Positions 18,048 to 28,150 of a DNA stretch of 64,000 nucleotides are shown in pieces. Source of the DNA: Massilia sp. YIM B02769. Lineage in GTDB: Bacteria; Pseudomonadota; Gammaproteobacteria; Burkholderiales; Burkholderiaceae_D. The translations under genes and the position numbers were made by a program. Each line of letters opens with the position of its first letter. The first letter of the stretch is position 1. The stretch is taken from NCBI RefSeq assembly GCF_030411995.1, contig NZ_JASNRC010000008.1, forward strand, positions 186,001 through 250,000, read 5' to 3'. A model generated the notes under the pieces. The model was not told where the DNA came from. It saw only the letters and a program-made list of their open reading frames with translations, and did not search any database.

Positions 18048-18562
18048 TCACGTTCTCCCTGATCGAAAATCTGGGTGAAGTCGTCGGTGGCGGCGGTGTC
18101 GTCCATGCTCTGGACGTCGTCTTCGTCGTCGCCCTCGTCGCCTTCGGCCAGCTGGTCGAGCGACTGGTCGTCGTCCTGCCAGCGCTGCTGGTGTTTATAC
18201 AAGAAGGCGGTAATGATGGCCTGGCGCGCCAGTTCCGGATGGTTTTCCGTCATGGCCGCGTACATGGCCGCGCCGTCCTCGCCTTCGCACGTGGCCATGG
18301 CGAACACCGGGGCCGGGTCGCCGCCTTCGTAGTCGGCCGCTTCGCGCAGCAGGCCCTTCGGGTCGGTGAAGCGAATCTTGTCAACGAGGGCGAAGGCCAT
18401 CAGGTTGACATCGTCGATGCCCGAGCCGCCGGCGTATTCCGACACCAGGGCGCCGACCATCATGTCGTAGTTCTTCTTGTTGGGCGGGTCGCCCAGGGTG
18501 CCGTCGATCTGGCCCTCCAGCTCACGCGACTGGTAGGCGAATTCGGGATGTACTCTTTTCAT
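18044..18562 (-). CDS. unknown acidic protein, second gene of the J-domain operon
   Basis: 172 aa. The body (residues 1-130) is helical, and the C-terminal ~45 residues are strongly acidic (GDEGDDEDDVQSMDD), probably disordered. No enzyme motif or export signal. It follows the J-domain gene by 71 bp and overlaps the next gene by 4 bp. The acidic tail and the chaperone neighbour suggest an assembly or holdase role, but this is inference only. Confidence 0.6.
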   Translation of the reverse strand: MKRVHPEFAYQSRELEGQIDGTLGDPPNKKNYDMMVGALVSEYAGGSGIDDVNLMAFALVDKIRFTDPKGLLREAADYEGGDPAPVFAMATCEGEDGAAMYAAMTENHPELARQAIITAFLYKHQQRWQDDDQSLDQLAEGDEGDDEDDVQSMDDTAATDDFTQIFDQGERE

Positions 18563-18633
18563 GTTCTTGTTCCTGTAGGGGTTCGAGGGCCCATGCCGGG
18601 ATGTGCCTGGATCGGCACGGCTCTTTATTCAGC

Positions 18634-18924
18634 TCAGACTTGCAGCGTCACGCCGTTCAGCGCGAACAGCGAGCGCCACAGCTCGAAGGCCTCGGCCTCG
18701 GCATCGAGCACGATGCGGTGGTTCACGCTCTGGTTGTATTCGTCGCGTTTGGCGCGGTCGGACAGGATCTCGTAGGCCTTGGTGACGGCCTTGAAGCGCG
18801 CTTCCGCACCCGGCGCCTGATTACGGTCGGGGTGGTAGCGCATGGCCAGCGAGCGGTAGACCTTCTTGATCTCGTCATCGCTGGCGTTCGGCGCGACGCC
18901 GAGGATCGCGTATAAATTTTCCAA
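18634..18924 (-). CDS. short J-domain (DnaJ-like) protein
   Basis: 96 aa. Residues 3-65 are a complete J-domain, [20 protein letters not shown] followed by the HPD tripeptide (MRYHPDRN) and [15 protein letters not shown]. It lacks the Gly/Phe, zinc-finger and C-terminal domains of true DnaJ, so it is a class III co-chaperone that recruits Hsp70 to a specific client. It starts at TTG with a good GGAGAG ribosome site 8 bases upstream; no usable ATG precedes the HPD motif. It leads the operon with the three acidic proteins, which are the natural candidate clients. Divergent from glnS. Confidence 0.85.
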   Translation of the reverse strand: MENLYAILGVAPNASDDEIKKVYRSLAMRYHPDRNQAPGAEARFKAVTKAYEILSDRAKRDEYNQSVNHRIVLDAEAEAFELWRSLFALNGVTLQV

Positions 18925-19167
18925 TTTGGAACTCTCCGGCTGGTGCCGAAAAACGGCAAAACGAGATTATCCTATAGAAATCACCAACTTGTCAGGGCCA
19001 CCGGACAGATGGAAAACCCATGGCAGCCCCTTGCAAGCGCGAGTAATAGCGCCCAAGTATGGGCTTCGCATGAAACGCGCTCCGTGCGCTCCACCACATA
19101 CACGGGCCGTGGCGCCCCCGTCTACGGTAAAATGGCAAGAACTTTACCTATTCAAACTCCATCTTTC

Positions 19168-20919
<1,752 letters not shown>

Positions 20920-20940
20920 GCACTTTTCCTCGCATAAACA

Positions 20941-20974
20941 ATCCCGCCCGGGTCACCGCGGCGGGATTTTTTTT
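20941..20974 (+). terminator. rho-independent terminator of glnS
   Basis: An 8-bp GC-rich stem (ATCCCGCC at 20941-20948 with GGCGGGAT at 20960-20967) is followed by a run of T to 20974, 21 bp after the glnS stop. Confidence 0.9.
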
Positions 20975-21090
20975 ATGTTGTTCGCACGCCGCAATCAACC
21001 CGGTAAACCTGCTAGGTAACAGCGGGGGCTGTCTGCGCGATTCTGATCGAAATCAGAAAACTCATAAAAAACGCGCAAATCGAGGCGGAC

Positions 21091-22926
21091 ATGGGGATGA
21101 CAGCCGACTTCACAGGGAAAATCCGCGCCATCAAGCTCGGGTCATGGCTGGGCGCACTCCTCTCGCTCGCCGTCGGCGCCGGCCTGCACATCAGCACCGG
21201 CCGCGCGATCGAGAACGATTCTCACGAGCGCTTCCTGCACATGGCGCGCAGCGTCCAGTCCATCCTCGACGGCCGCATCAAGACCTATGCCGACCTGCTG
21301 CGCAGCGCCTCGGCCCTGTTCCTGACCGACGAGAATCTGTCGCGCCGGCAGTTCCAGCAATTCGTGGTCGGCCTCGACCTGAGCAACCATTTTCCCGGCG
21401 TCGAGACCATCAACTTCGCGCGCCACGTGCTGGATGCCGACCGCGCCGCCTTCGAGGCACAGGTGCGTAGCGAGCTCGACGGCAGGCAGCACGCTTTCCG
21501 CATCTGGCCCGAAGGCCGGCGCCCCGAATACACGGTGCTGACCTTCGTCGAGCCGAACCAGGCCTGGAACAATCGCCTTGGCATGGACCTGCAGTCGCGC
21601 CCGGCCGTGGCCCTGGCGCTGGCCCACTCGCGCGACACCGGCGAAGCCTCAACCTCGGGTACCCGGGTGGCGATCAAGAGCAGCGCCAGCGGACTGGGGA
21701 TGCGGATGCCGGTCTACCGGCCGGCCATGCCGCTGAACGACGTGGCCCAGCGCCGCGCCGCCTACATCGGCTCGGTGGGCATCGGCTTCAGCGTCGAGCG
21801 CCTGGCGAAAGGCGTGCTGGACAACATGCCGCGACACTCCACGCGGCTCGTCATCTCGGGCATGAGCCCGGTGGAGGAACCGGGCGGGCCGCCGGGCGTG
21901 TACAAGCGCACCGTGTTTTTCGACAATCATCCGAATGCTGCCGAGCACGATCCTGGCATGTTCCGCGCTTTATTGCCGGTGGGTGTGAGCGGGCGCGGCT
22001 GGGACATCGATTTCCGCGTCAGCAAGCGCGAGATGTATTCGGAGATCGACGTCTATCTGCCCTGGGTGGCGATGCTGGCAGGTATCATCGGCACCGGCCT
22101 GCTGTACGCGCTGTACCAGACCCTGAGCTCCTCGCGCCGCCGCGCCATCGAACTGGCCGAGGAAATGACCGGCGAACTGCGCGCCAGCGAAGCCAAGCTG
22201 CAAAAGACCAACGACAACCTGCGGCGCCTGGCGGCCCACGCCGAAACCATCAAGGAAAGCGAGCGCAAGCGCATTGCGCGCGAGATCCACGACGACCTCG
22301 GCCAGAACCTGCTGGCCCTGCGCATCGAGGCCGATCTGCTGGCCTCGCGCACCAGCGGGCGCCATCCGCGCCTGCATGCACGGGCGCGCTGGACCCTGGA
22401 GCAGATCGACGCCACCATCAAGAGCGTGCGCCAGATCATCAACGACCTGCGTCCGCACGTGCTCGACCTGGGCCTGACGGCGGCGGTCGACTGGCAGATC
22501 GCCGAATTCCAGCGCCGCACCGGGATTGCCTGCGAGCTGGTGTCGGACGGGCGCGAGCTGCACGTCAGCGACCGCTGCGCCACCACCCTGTTCCGCATCC
22601 TGCAGGAATCGCTGACGAATGTCTCGCGCCACGCGCGCGCCACTTCCGTCCGGGTCGAACTTGCGCTCGACGCCGAATCGATTGCGATGACGGTGAGCGA
22701 CAACGGCATCGGCCTGAACAAGGGCGGCGGACAAAAGCCCGGTTCCTTCGGCCTGGTCGGCATAGAGGAGCGCGTGCGCATCCTCGGTGGCAAGTGCGTG
22801 ATTACCAGCCGGCCGAATGCCGGCACGACCGTCCATGTTTCGATTCCCGCCGCCGACAATTTGCTCTCCGTCGTGCAGGCGTCCCCGGCTGCTGCCGTGC
22901 AAAGCAAGGCGTTTGAAAGCCTGTAG
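21091..22926 (+). CDS. orphan sensor histidine kinase, CHASE sensor and NarL-type (HisKA_3) kinase
   Basis: 611 aa. TM1 is near residues 18-35, a periplasmic CHASE domain spans ~70-270 (LFLTDENLSRRQFQQFV, FPGVETINFARHV), TM2 lies near 325-345, then a linker coiled coil. The phospho-acceptor is His400 in KRIAREIHDDLGQNLLALRI. The ATPase has LFRILQESLTNVSRHA (N-box) and VSDNGIGL (G1). This kinase class signals to LuxR-type response regulators, but no regulator gene is adjacent. CHASE domains sense small molecules. The WCGRAP gene follows 229 bp later in the same direction, so a link is possible but unproven. Confidence 0.88.
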   Translation: MGMTADFTGKIRAIKLGSWLGALLSLAVGAGLHISTGRAIENDSHERFLHMARSVQSILDGRIKTYADLLRSASALFLTDENLSRRQFQQFVVGLDLSNHFPGVETINFARHVLDADRAAFEAQVRSELDGRQHAFRIWPEGRRPEYTVLTFVEPNQAWNNRLGMDLQSRPAVALALAHSRDTGEASTSGTRVAIKSSASGLGMRMPVYRPAMPLNDVAQRRAAYIGSVGIGFSVERLAKGVLDNMPRHSTRLVISGMSPVEEPGGPPGVYKRTVFFDNHPNAAEHDPGMFRALLPVGVSGRGWDIDFRVSKREMYSEIDVYLPWVAMLAGIIGTGLLYALYQTLSSSRRRAIELAEEMTGELRASEAKLQKTNDNLRRLAAHAETIKESERKRIAREIHDDLGQNLLALRIEADLLASRTSGRHPRLHARARWTLEQIDATIKSVRQIINDLRPHVLDLGLTAAVDWQIAEFQRRTGIACELVSDGRELHVSDRCATTLFRILQESLTNVSRHARATSVRVELALDAESIAMTVSDNGIGLNKGGGQKPGSFGLVGIEERVRILGGKCVITSRPNAGTTVHVSIPAADNLLSVVQASPAAAVQSKAFESL

Positions 22927-23155
22927 TGCGATTTACCACAGGAAATTGCTTGACCTCACTCAACTTGCGATAAATCAACTATTTCCGCAAGCTTGGGGTA
23001 GAGAATGGATCTCACTGTGATGCATCAAACGGGGCGCTTCAAAGCACGCAGCAACCGACACGAGGAGGACCACATCATTCGTCAGCAGACATCATCGACC
23101 GTCCACGCAGAACACACACAATAACGATGCAGTGTCCAAAACTAAAGGATGAATC

Positions 23156-24106
23156 ATGATCTCGAATAACGATTTTGAAGCTATTGCCGCTCTCGACTTA
23201 AACCCGATCAAGGTCAAGCTGATGCACAAGGAATCCGGCGAAGGCTGGTCGCCGGAAAAGGCGAATGCCATGGAAATCGAGTACCGCCGCTTCCTGTATC
23301 TGATGAAAGCTTTCCCGAACGACGAGACGGCGCCGCAGGTCGATGTCGACACCTTCTGGCATTACCATATCCTGGACACCATGAAGTACGCCAAGGACTG
23401 CGAACAGGCCTTCGGCTACTTCCTGCATCACTACCCCTATATCGGCCTGCGCAGCGAAGACGACGTCGTCGTCCAGCAGCAAGCCGGCGACCGCATGCGC
23501 GAACTCTACGAATCGACTTTCGGCGAAGCCTACTTCCGCTTCGAAGCCGAAGCGGCAGCCGACGCTGCCTGGTGCGGCCGTGCGCCAGCCGACGTGATCG
23601 AGGCTGCTTCGCAGGCGGCATGGTGCGGCCGTGCGCCGGCCGCCGCCGAGGGCGCCGCGCAAACCGCCTGGTGCGGCCGCGCTCCCGCGGTTGCCGCCGA
23701 GGGCGCCACCCAGACCGCCTGGTGCGGACGCGCACCGGCCACGGCCAACGCCGCCCTGGCGAAGACCGCATGGTGTGGCCGTGCGCCGATCAAGGCAATC
23801 GCCGACGCCGTGCAGACCGCATGGTGCGGCCGTGCGCCGGCCAAGACGGAGACCATCGCCCAGGACCCCGCTTGGTGCGGCCGGACACCGCTGAAGGCCA
23901 AGGCGGGCGCCAACGAGACCGCATGGTGCGGGCGGGCGCCGGCAAAGGCCGAGGCGAGCGCCAGGGACACCGCATGGTGCGGCCGCGCGCCGGCAAAGAC
24001 CGAAACGGGCGCCAAGGAAACGGCATGGTGCGGCCGTGCACCGGCCGGCGCCGAGGCCGCCGCCGTGCAGACCGCATGGTGCGGCCGGGCGCCGGTCGCC
24101 GCCTGA
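23156..24106 (+). CDS. GRDP-like domain protein with eleven AWCGRAP repeats, possible repeat-peptide precursor
   Basis: 316 aa with two distinct parts. Residues ~1-130 resemble the GRDP-like (DUF1399) fold of glycine-rich domain proteins: VDVDTFWHYHILDTMKYAKD then CEQAFGYFLHHYPYIG, with conserved W-H-x-H, Y..DC and HH residues that could bind metal. From residue 137 to the end there are eleven units of A-W-C-G-R-(A/T)-P plus a variable Ala/Lys/Glu/Thr linker, Trp at 139, 156, 172, 189, 206, 223, 240, 257, 274, 291 and 308 (period 17, once 16). No signal peptide. The ribosome site AAAGGA lies 8 bases before the ATG. The 22927-23155 leader has a TTGACC box but no clear -10. No modifying enzyme is adjacent. 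Function unknown. Confidence 0.85.
   Translation: MISNNDFEAIAALDLNPIKVKLMHKESGEGWSPEKANAMEIEYRRFLYLMKAFPNDETAPQVDVDTFWHYHILDTMKYAKDCEQAFGYFLHHYPYIGLRSEDDVVVQQQAGDRMRELYESTFGEAYFRFEAEAAADAAWCGRAPADVIEAASQAAWCGRAPAAAEGAAQTAWCGRAPAVAAEGATQTAWCGRAPATANAALAKTAWCGRAPIKAIADAVQTAWCGRAPAKTETIAQDPAWCGRTPLKAKAGANETAWCGRAPAKAEASARDTAWCGRAPAKTETGAKETAWCGRAPAGAEAAAVQTAWCGRAPVAA
23570..24097 (+). repeat. in-frame 51-bp coding repeat (TGGTGCGGC core), 11 units
   Basis: Each unit encodes Trp-Cys-Gly-Arg-(Ala/Thr)-Pro. The core TGGTGCGGCCGTGCGCC-type stretch is nearly invariant in DNA, while the linker codons vary widely, so selection seems to act on the core peptide rather than simple recent duplication. One unit is 48 bp; the rest are 51 bp. 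Confidence 0.9.
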
Positions 24107-24128
24107 AGCGTTCGTTCCAAATAAAAAA

Positions 24129-24155
24129 GGCAGGGCCGGTTTGCACCGCCCTGCC
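24129..24155 (-). terminator. terminator hairpin for the leftward HTH gene
   Basis: Stem GGCAGGGC/GCCCTGCC with the A-run at 24123-24128 on the + strand, which reads as a T-run on the minus strand beyond the stem. Confidence 0.75.
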
Positions 24156-24162
24156 CTTCACG

Positions 24163-24189
24163 AAGCCGGCATCGTTTGCCGGCTTGTTT
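24163..24189 (+). terminator. possible terminator hairpin for the WCGRAP gene
   Basis: Stem AAGCCGGC (24163-24170) with GCCGGCTT (24178-24185), loop ATCGTTT, followed by the short T-rich GTTTG. Weaker than the opposing terminator beside it. Confidence 0.5.
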
Positions 24190-24193
24190 GTCC

Positions 24194-24457
24194 TCAGGCC
24201 ACGGCCGCTTCCGACTTGGTCGATACCATCAGCGCGCGCAGTTCGCGGATGCTGAAATCGCTGATCTCATGCATGCGCAACAGGATGGTGGCGCCGATCG
24301 GCAGGGTGTTGTGGCGGATCTTGCTGATGACCGGCGGCGCGACTTCCAGCGCGCGCGACAGGGCCGCGTCGTTCTTCAGTTGCAGCTTGGTGATGATGGC
24401 GTCGAGGACGCGGTTGGGGTCGTAATCTGCGCCTTCCGGCAGTCTTCTGATAGGCAT
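24194..24457 (-). CDS. small HTH (Cro/XRE-like) DNA-binding protein
   Basis: 87 aa. Residues ~20-60 (LDAIITKLQLKNDAALSRAL, EVAPPVISKIRHNTLPIG) have the helix-turn-helix layout of phage Cro/XRE repressors, with LSRAL then PVISKIR as the likely recognition region. An ATG at 24457 with GGAAAG upstream was preferred over a TTG six codons earlier. It faces the WCGRAP gene tail to tail, with back-to-back terminators between them. A 20-bp palindrome (24615-24634) lies 158 bp upstream of its start and could be its own operator or that of another regulator. Confidence 0.7.
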   Translation of the reverse strand: MPIRRLPEGADYDPNRVLDAIITKLQLKNDAALSRALEVAPPVISKIRHNTLPIGATILLRMHEISDFSIRELRALMVSTKSEAAVA

Positions 24458-24800
24458 TGTCTGAATTCTTTCCAAATATCACAATCCGTCAGTAATTTTT
24501 TACAATTAACTTTTGAGCGTAAAAAATTGGCCTGACGAGATAAAACAGCACCATTTATATGGTGATTTTTTGAAGAAGCAATGATAATGGGAAAGTTACG
24601 TTTTATTCAAGCAATTGTAGGAATAGCCCTACAACTTGAAAGGAAAATGTAGAAGTTAACCAACGGAAGCGACGTGACGATGCCTGCATGCGAGGATGCA
24701 TCACAGGAATGGTCGAAGGGGAAGGTGCAGGCGCCGGCTGGCGCCTGCAGGAAGGAAGTGCTGGTGTATGAAGCTTGGTGGAACAGCGCGGAGTGCGCGT
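24458..24800. other. AT-rich gene-free spacer with hairpins
   Basis: No convincing ORF. It holds a T-rich run at about 24490-24530, a terminator-like hairpin CACCAT-TTAT-ATGGTG followed by ATTTTTT (24549-24571), and the palindrome at 24615-24634. No upstream + strand gene explains the hairpin, so a small RNA or antisense transcript is possible. Confidence 0.5.
24615..24634. promoter_or_regulatory. palindrome TTGTAGG-N6-CCTACAA, copy 1
   Basis: Perfect 7-bp half sites with a 6-bp spacer. An identical arrangement with a different spacer occurs at 47766-47785. The geometry fits a dimeric regulator such as a LuxR/NarL-type protein; identity unknown. Confidence 0.5.
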
Positions 24801-25004
24801 TTATTTCTTGCCGCTGGCCTTGAACAAGGCACGTGCGTCTTCGTGGGCACGCTCCAGGGTGCGCATCGACTTCTTGTCGTCATGGGCAATGAAATAGCCC
24901 TTGTCCTGCGCGTCGACGACGATCTTGATCGCCGCCTCGTCCGCCAGATTGTATTTTTCGACGATCAGGGTCGTCACTTCGTCCAGGTATTCTTCGTAAG
25001 TCAT
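24801..25004 (-). CDS. small conserved-looking hypothetical protein (67 aa)
   Basis: MTYEEYLDEVTTLIVEKYNL is the start of a compact acidic helical protein ending ALFKASGKK. ATG at 25004 overlaps the TGA of the upstream epimerase-like gene by 4 bp, which fixes the start and shows co-translation. No motif recognised. Confidence 0.65.
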   Translation of the reverse strand: MTYEEYLDEVTTLIVEKYNLADEAAIKIVVDAQDKGYFIAHDDKKSMRTLERAHEDARALFKASGKK

Positions 25005-25921
25005 GTGTCTTTCCTCAAGGCGGGCATTGTACCAGCGTCCACCGGCGCCCATTCCGCCAGGGCCGCGGACACGTCGGAATAGCGCAGGCGCACCCCCAGT
25101 TCGCGCAGGCGCGCATTGTCGAGCCGGCGCGATTCCGACATGAACGACAGCAGCATCGGCGACACCTGGGCGCGCAAGTCCTCGCGCGCCAGGCGCGGCG
25201 GACGCGGCAGGCCATAAGCGTCGGCCACGGCATCGAAATAATCGCCCATCTTCATGCGCGTGTTGTCGACCGCGTGGTACACGCGGTTCGGCAAGGCCCG
25301 GCGCAAGGCCTGCAGGATGATCCGCGCCAGGTCGTCGGCCTGGATGTGATTCGTATAAACGTCGTCCTCGGGCCGCAGGGCGGGCGTGCCTTCGCGCAGG
25401 CGTTTCAGGGGCAGGCGCTCGGCGGCATAGATGCCCGGCACACGCAGGATGGACAATTGCCCGCCGTTGCGGCGCGCCCAGGCGCGCAGGACCCGCTCGG
25501 CGTCCACGCGCCGCCCTGCCCGCGCATTCCTCGGCGCCACGCTGCGCGTCTCGGTCACCAGTGCGCCGCCGCAGTCGCCATATACGCCGGTGGTGCTGAC
25601 GTAGACGACACGCGCGCCTTCGGGCAGGAGCGCCGCCAGGCTGCGCGTGCGGACGTCGCGTTCGCCTTCGGGACGCGGCGGCGCCAGGTGTACGACTTGC
25701 CGCGCCAGGCCGCGCAGGCGCCCCAGCGAGGCCGGTTGGTCGAGGTCGGCAAGCACCGGCACGGCGCCGGCCGCGCGCAGGTCGGCGCAGCGCTCGGGGT
25801 CGCGCGTCATGGCGAACACGCGGTAGCGCCGGACCAGCAGCGGCAGCAAGCGCATGCCGACGTCGCCGCAGCCCACCAGCAGCAGGCGCGGCCGATTGAA
25901 TCGGGAAGATGAGGTATTCAC
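25001..25921 (-). CDS. NAD(P)-dependent epimerase-like protein (YeeZ type)
   Basis: 306 aa. The N-terminal nucleotide-binding motif LLLVGCGDVGMRLLPLL and the catalytic-region text VVYVSTTGVYGDCGG place it in the atypical extended SDR group. The usual YxxxK is replaced by a segment around RRVDAERVLRAW, as in YeeZ-like proteins, so true epimerase activity is doubtful. The C-terminal half includes NHIQADDLARIILQAL. Coupled to the 67-aa gene by a 4-bp overlap. The substrate is unknown. Confidence 0.75.
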   Translation of the reverse strand: MNTSSSRFNRPRLLLVGCGDVGMRLLPLLVRRYRVFAMTRDPERCADLRAAGAVPVLADLDQPASLGRLRGLARQVVHLAPPRPEGERDVRTRSLAALLPEGARVVYVSTTGVYGDCGGALVTETRSVAPRNARAGRRVDAERVLRAWARRNGGQLSILRVPGIYAAERLPLKRLREGTPALRPEDDVYTNHIQADDLARIILQALRRALPNRVYHAVDNTRMKMGDYFDAVADAYGLPRPPRLAREDLRAQVSPMLLSFMSESRRLDNARLRELGVRLRYSDVSAALAEWAPVDAGTMPALRKDT

Positions 25922-25954
25922 GGCAGCGATTGTATGCTACCCGGGGCTTCTCGC

Positions 25955-26668
25955 TCAGTGCGCCTCGCCGACGATGTCGTCCGCCGCACGCACGGCGGCG
26001 CCTGCCAGCACCGGCAACGCCACGACCAGCCCCAGTCCGAGCGGCAAGGCGGCCAGCGAAAGCAGGCCGTAGGCCACAGGCGCCATGACCAGGAAAGCGC
26101 TGGCGTTCCGGAACGATCCTGTCATGCTCAGGCGCAAGGCCTGTAGCACGCCAGCATCGCGATTAACGATCAAGGCCGGCGCCAGCCAGCATGCGGCCAG
26201 TACCAGCAACCCCAGCAACCTGACAAGGATGAGGAAAGCCTGTGCCACGAGGTAGACCTCCGTGGGCATGTGCAGCAGCGCTTGCAGCGTGAAGATCGCA
26301 CCGGCCGCCAGCACGCCATTCAGCACGGCGCCCAGCAGGACGATGACAATCGCGAGGCCCCACAGGCGCGCGTTGCGCCAGGCGCCGCTGCCGGCCAGGA
26401 ACACCTGGCCTTGGTCGGCCATACGTGAATACGCCGCAACTGTCCCGAGGTAGATCGGTAGCAGCAAGACCGGCAACCAGCCAACGGCACGGGTCCCAAG
26501 CACGGCGAGGATCAACAGCACAATGGTGGCCACGGACAATGGCGCCGGCGCGCGCCGGAAATCGGCCCAGCCAGCGGCCAGCCAGTCGAGTACGTATCGT
26601 GCAGTCACGCGGCGGATTACCAAATGCGCACACCGCGCGGGAAGGGACGCGGTATCACCGGCATGCAT
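25955..26668 (-). CDS. multi-pass inner-membrane protein of unknown function
   Basis: 237 aa with about six hydrophobic segments (for example VATIVLLILAVLGTRAVGWL and LVMAPVAYGLLSLAALPLGL). It has the look of BPSS1780/DUF-type membrane proteins common in betaproteobacteria, including the conserved-looking stretch ALRLSMTGSFRNASAFL. No transport or enzyme signature is visible. The start is uncertain: Met at 26668 is used, and an internal start closer to the first helix would also fit. Confidence 0.6.
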   Translation of the reverse strand: MHAGDTASLPARCAHLVIRRVTARYVLDWLAAGWADFRRAPAPLSVATIVLLILAVLGTRAVGWLPVLLLPIYLGTVAAYSRMADQGQVFLAGSGAWRNARLWGLAIVIVLLGAVLNGVLAAGAIFTLQALLHMPTEVYLVAQAFLILVRLLGLLVLAACWLAPALIVNRDAGVLQALRLSMTGSFRNASAFLVMAPVAYGLLSLAALPLGLGLVVALPVLAGAAVRAADDIVGEAH

Positions 26669-26851
26669 GGGTTTCCTTGGTTATTGTTATCAAGAAATAA
26701 TTGTAATCCAGTTAGCTGTGCAATTCCCCTTGTTTCGTGCCGCTGCCTTGGCGGCGCTCGGCCTGGTCGGTGGCGTGTAAAATAGCCATCCTTTATGGCA
26801 GCGAAGCTGTCACTCCTTTATCACCGACTGCCTAATCAGCCCATACCACCC

Positions 26852-27880
26852 ATGACGTTCCAGATCACTGTCCAGCCCAGCGGCCACCAATTCGCCTGCG
26901 AGTCCGACGAAACCGTGCTCGCCGCCGCGATCCGCGCCGGCGTCGGCCTGCCGTATGGCTGCAAGAACGGCGCTTGCGGTTCGTGCAAGGGCAAGGTCGT
27001 CGACGGCAGCGTCGCCCACAAGCCGCACCAGGCGCGCGCCCTGAGCGATCAGGAAAAGCTGCAGGGCATGTCGCTGTTCTGCTGCGCCGTGCCTGATGGC
27101 GACCTGACCATCGAGGCGCGCGAAGTCGGCGGCAGCAGCGACTACCCGCTGCGCAAGATGCCGACCCGCGTGCAAAGCATCACCCGCGCCGCGCCCGATG
27201 TCGCCATCGTCACCCTGCAACTGCCGGCCAACGAGGCGCTGGCCTATCGCGCCGGCCAGTACATCGAATTCCTGCTGAAGGACGGCAAGCGCCGCGCCTA
27301 CAGCATCGCCAGCGCGCCCTCGCTCCAGCGTCCGCTGGAACTGCACATCCGCCACCTGCCGGGCGGCCTGTTCACCGACCACGTGTTCGGCGCCATGAAG
27401 GAGCGCGACATCCTGCGCTTCGAGGGTCCGCTGGGCACCTTCTTCCTGCGCGAGGAGTCGGACAAGCCGATCGTGCTGCTGGCCTCGGGCACCGGGTTCG
27501 CGCCGGTGAAGGCGCTGGTCGAGCACCTGATGCACCTGAAGTCCGAACGCCCGGTGCGCCTGTACTGGGGCGGACGCCGTCCGCAAGACCTGTACATGGA
27601 CGAACTGTGCCAGGCCTGGACCACCACCCTGCCCGACTTCCAGTACGTGCCGGTGATTTCGGACGCCCTGCCGGAAGATAACTGGACGGGACGGACCGGT
27701 TTCGTGCATGCGGCGGTGATGCAGGACATTCCGGATTTGTCGGGGTACCAGGTGTATGCCTGCGGCGCGCCGGTGATGGTCGATGCGGCGCGCAGCGAGT
27801 ATGTGGCGCAGTGCGGACTGCCGGAGGACGAGTTCTTTGCGGACTCGTTCACGACCGAGGCGGATCTGGCGCAATCGTAG
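26852..27880 (+). CDS. 2Fe-2S/FAD/NAD(P)H oxidoreductase, CDP-6-deoxy-3,4-glucoseen reductase-like
   Basis: 342 aa. An N-terminal plant-type ferredoxin domain with CKNGACGSCKGKV plus a later Cys (LFCCAVPDG) supplies the 2Fe-2S ligands. The FAD-binding RAYSIAS and NAD-binding LLASGTGFAPVKALVEHLM follow, and it ends at EDEFFADSFT. This three-domain electron transfer layout matches AscD-like reductases and phenol hydroxylase reductase components. ATG at 26852 was chosen over one 19 codons upstream, whose extra residues are not part of the fold. No oxygenase partner is adjacent. Confidence 0.88.
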   Translation: MTFQITVQPSGHQFACESDETVLAAAIRAGVGLPYGCKNGACGSCKGKVVDGSVAHKPHQARALSDQEKLQGMSLFCCAVPDGDLTIEAREVGGSSDYPLRKMPTRVQSITRAAPDVAIVTLQLPANEALAYRAGQYIEFLLKDGKRRAYSIASAPSLQRPLELHIRHLPGGLFTDHVFGAMKERDILRFEGPLGTFFLREESDKPIVLLASGTGFAPVKALVEHLMHLKSERPVRLYWGGRRPQDLYMDELCQAWTTTLPDFQYVPVISDALPEDNWTGRTGFVHAAVMQDIPDLSGYQVYACGAPVMVDAARSEYVAQCGLPEDEFFADSFTTEADLAQS

Positions 27881-27897
27881 TCACGGGCTTGGATGAG

Positions 27898-28046
27898 GTA
27901 GGGTGGGCGCCCTGTGCCCACGCGTGATGCATGCGTCATGTTAGCAAATGCCCTCGGTGCGCAAAGCTGATATATCCATGGATCAGCTGACGGATGCGTT
28001 AACGTGATGCATGGTTCACGCGTGGGCACGGGGCGCCCACCCTACG
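27898..28046. repeat. REP-like inverted pair (copy 2)
   Basis: Left arm from GTAGGGTGGGCGCC to CACGCGTGATGCATG (27898-27933), right arm the reverse pattern ending GGGCGCCCACCCTACG at 28046, ~75 bp apart. Lies just after the reductase stop. Confidence 0.8.
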
Positions 28047-28150
28047 TGTTCAAGGCCGCAGGCCCTGCGTGGCCAATCACTCTGCCGTCAGCAGCCTCGT
28101 CTTAATTCGGGCACAATGACCGGCTCCTCGCCAGTCATCGTGTCTAATCC

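Noticed and set aside
23530..24120. Long minus-strand frame with ARPHHAV repeats opposite the WCGRAP gene
   Set aside because: It is the antisense image of the 51-bp coding repeats; the plus frame has a good ribosome site, a recognisable N-terminal domain and the conserved core.
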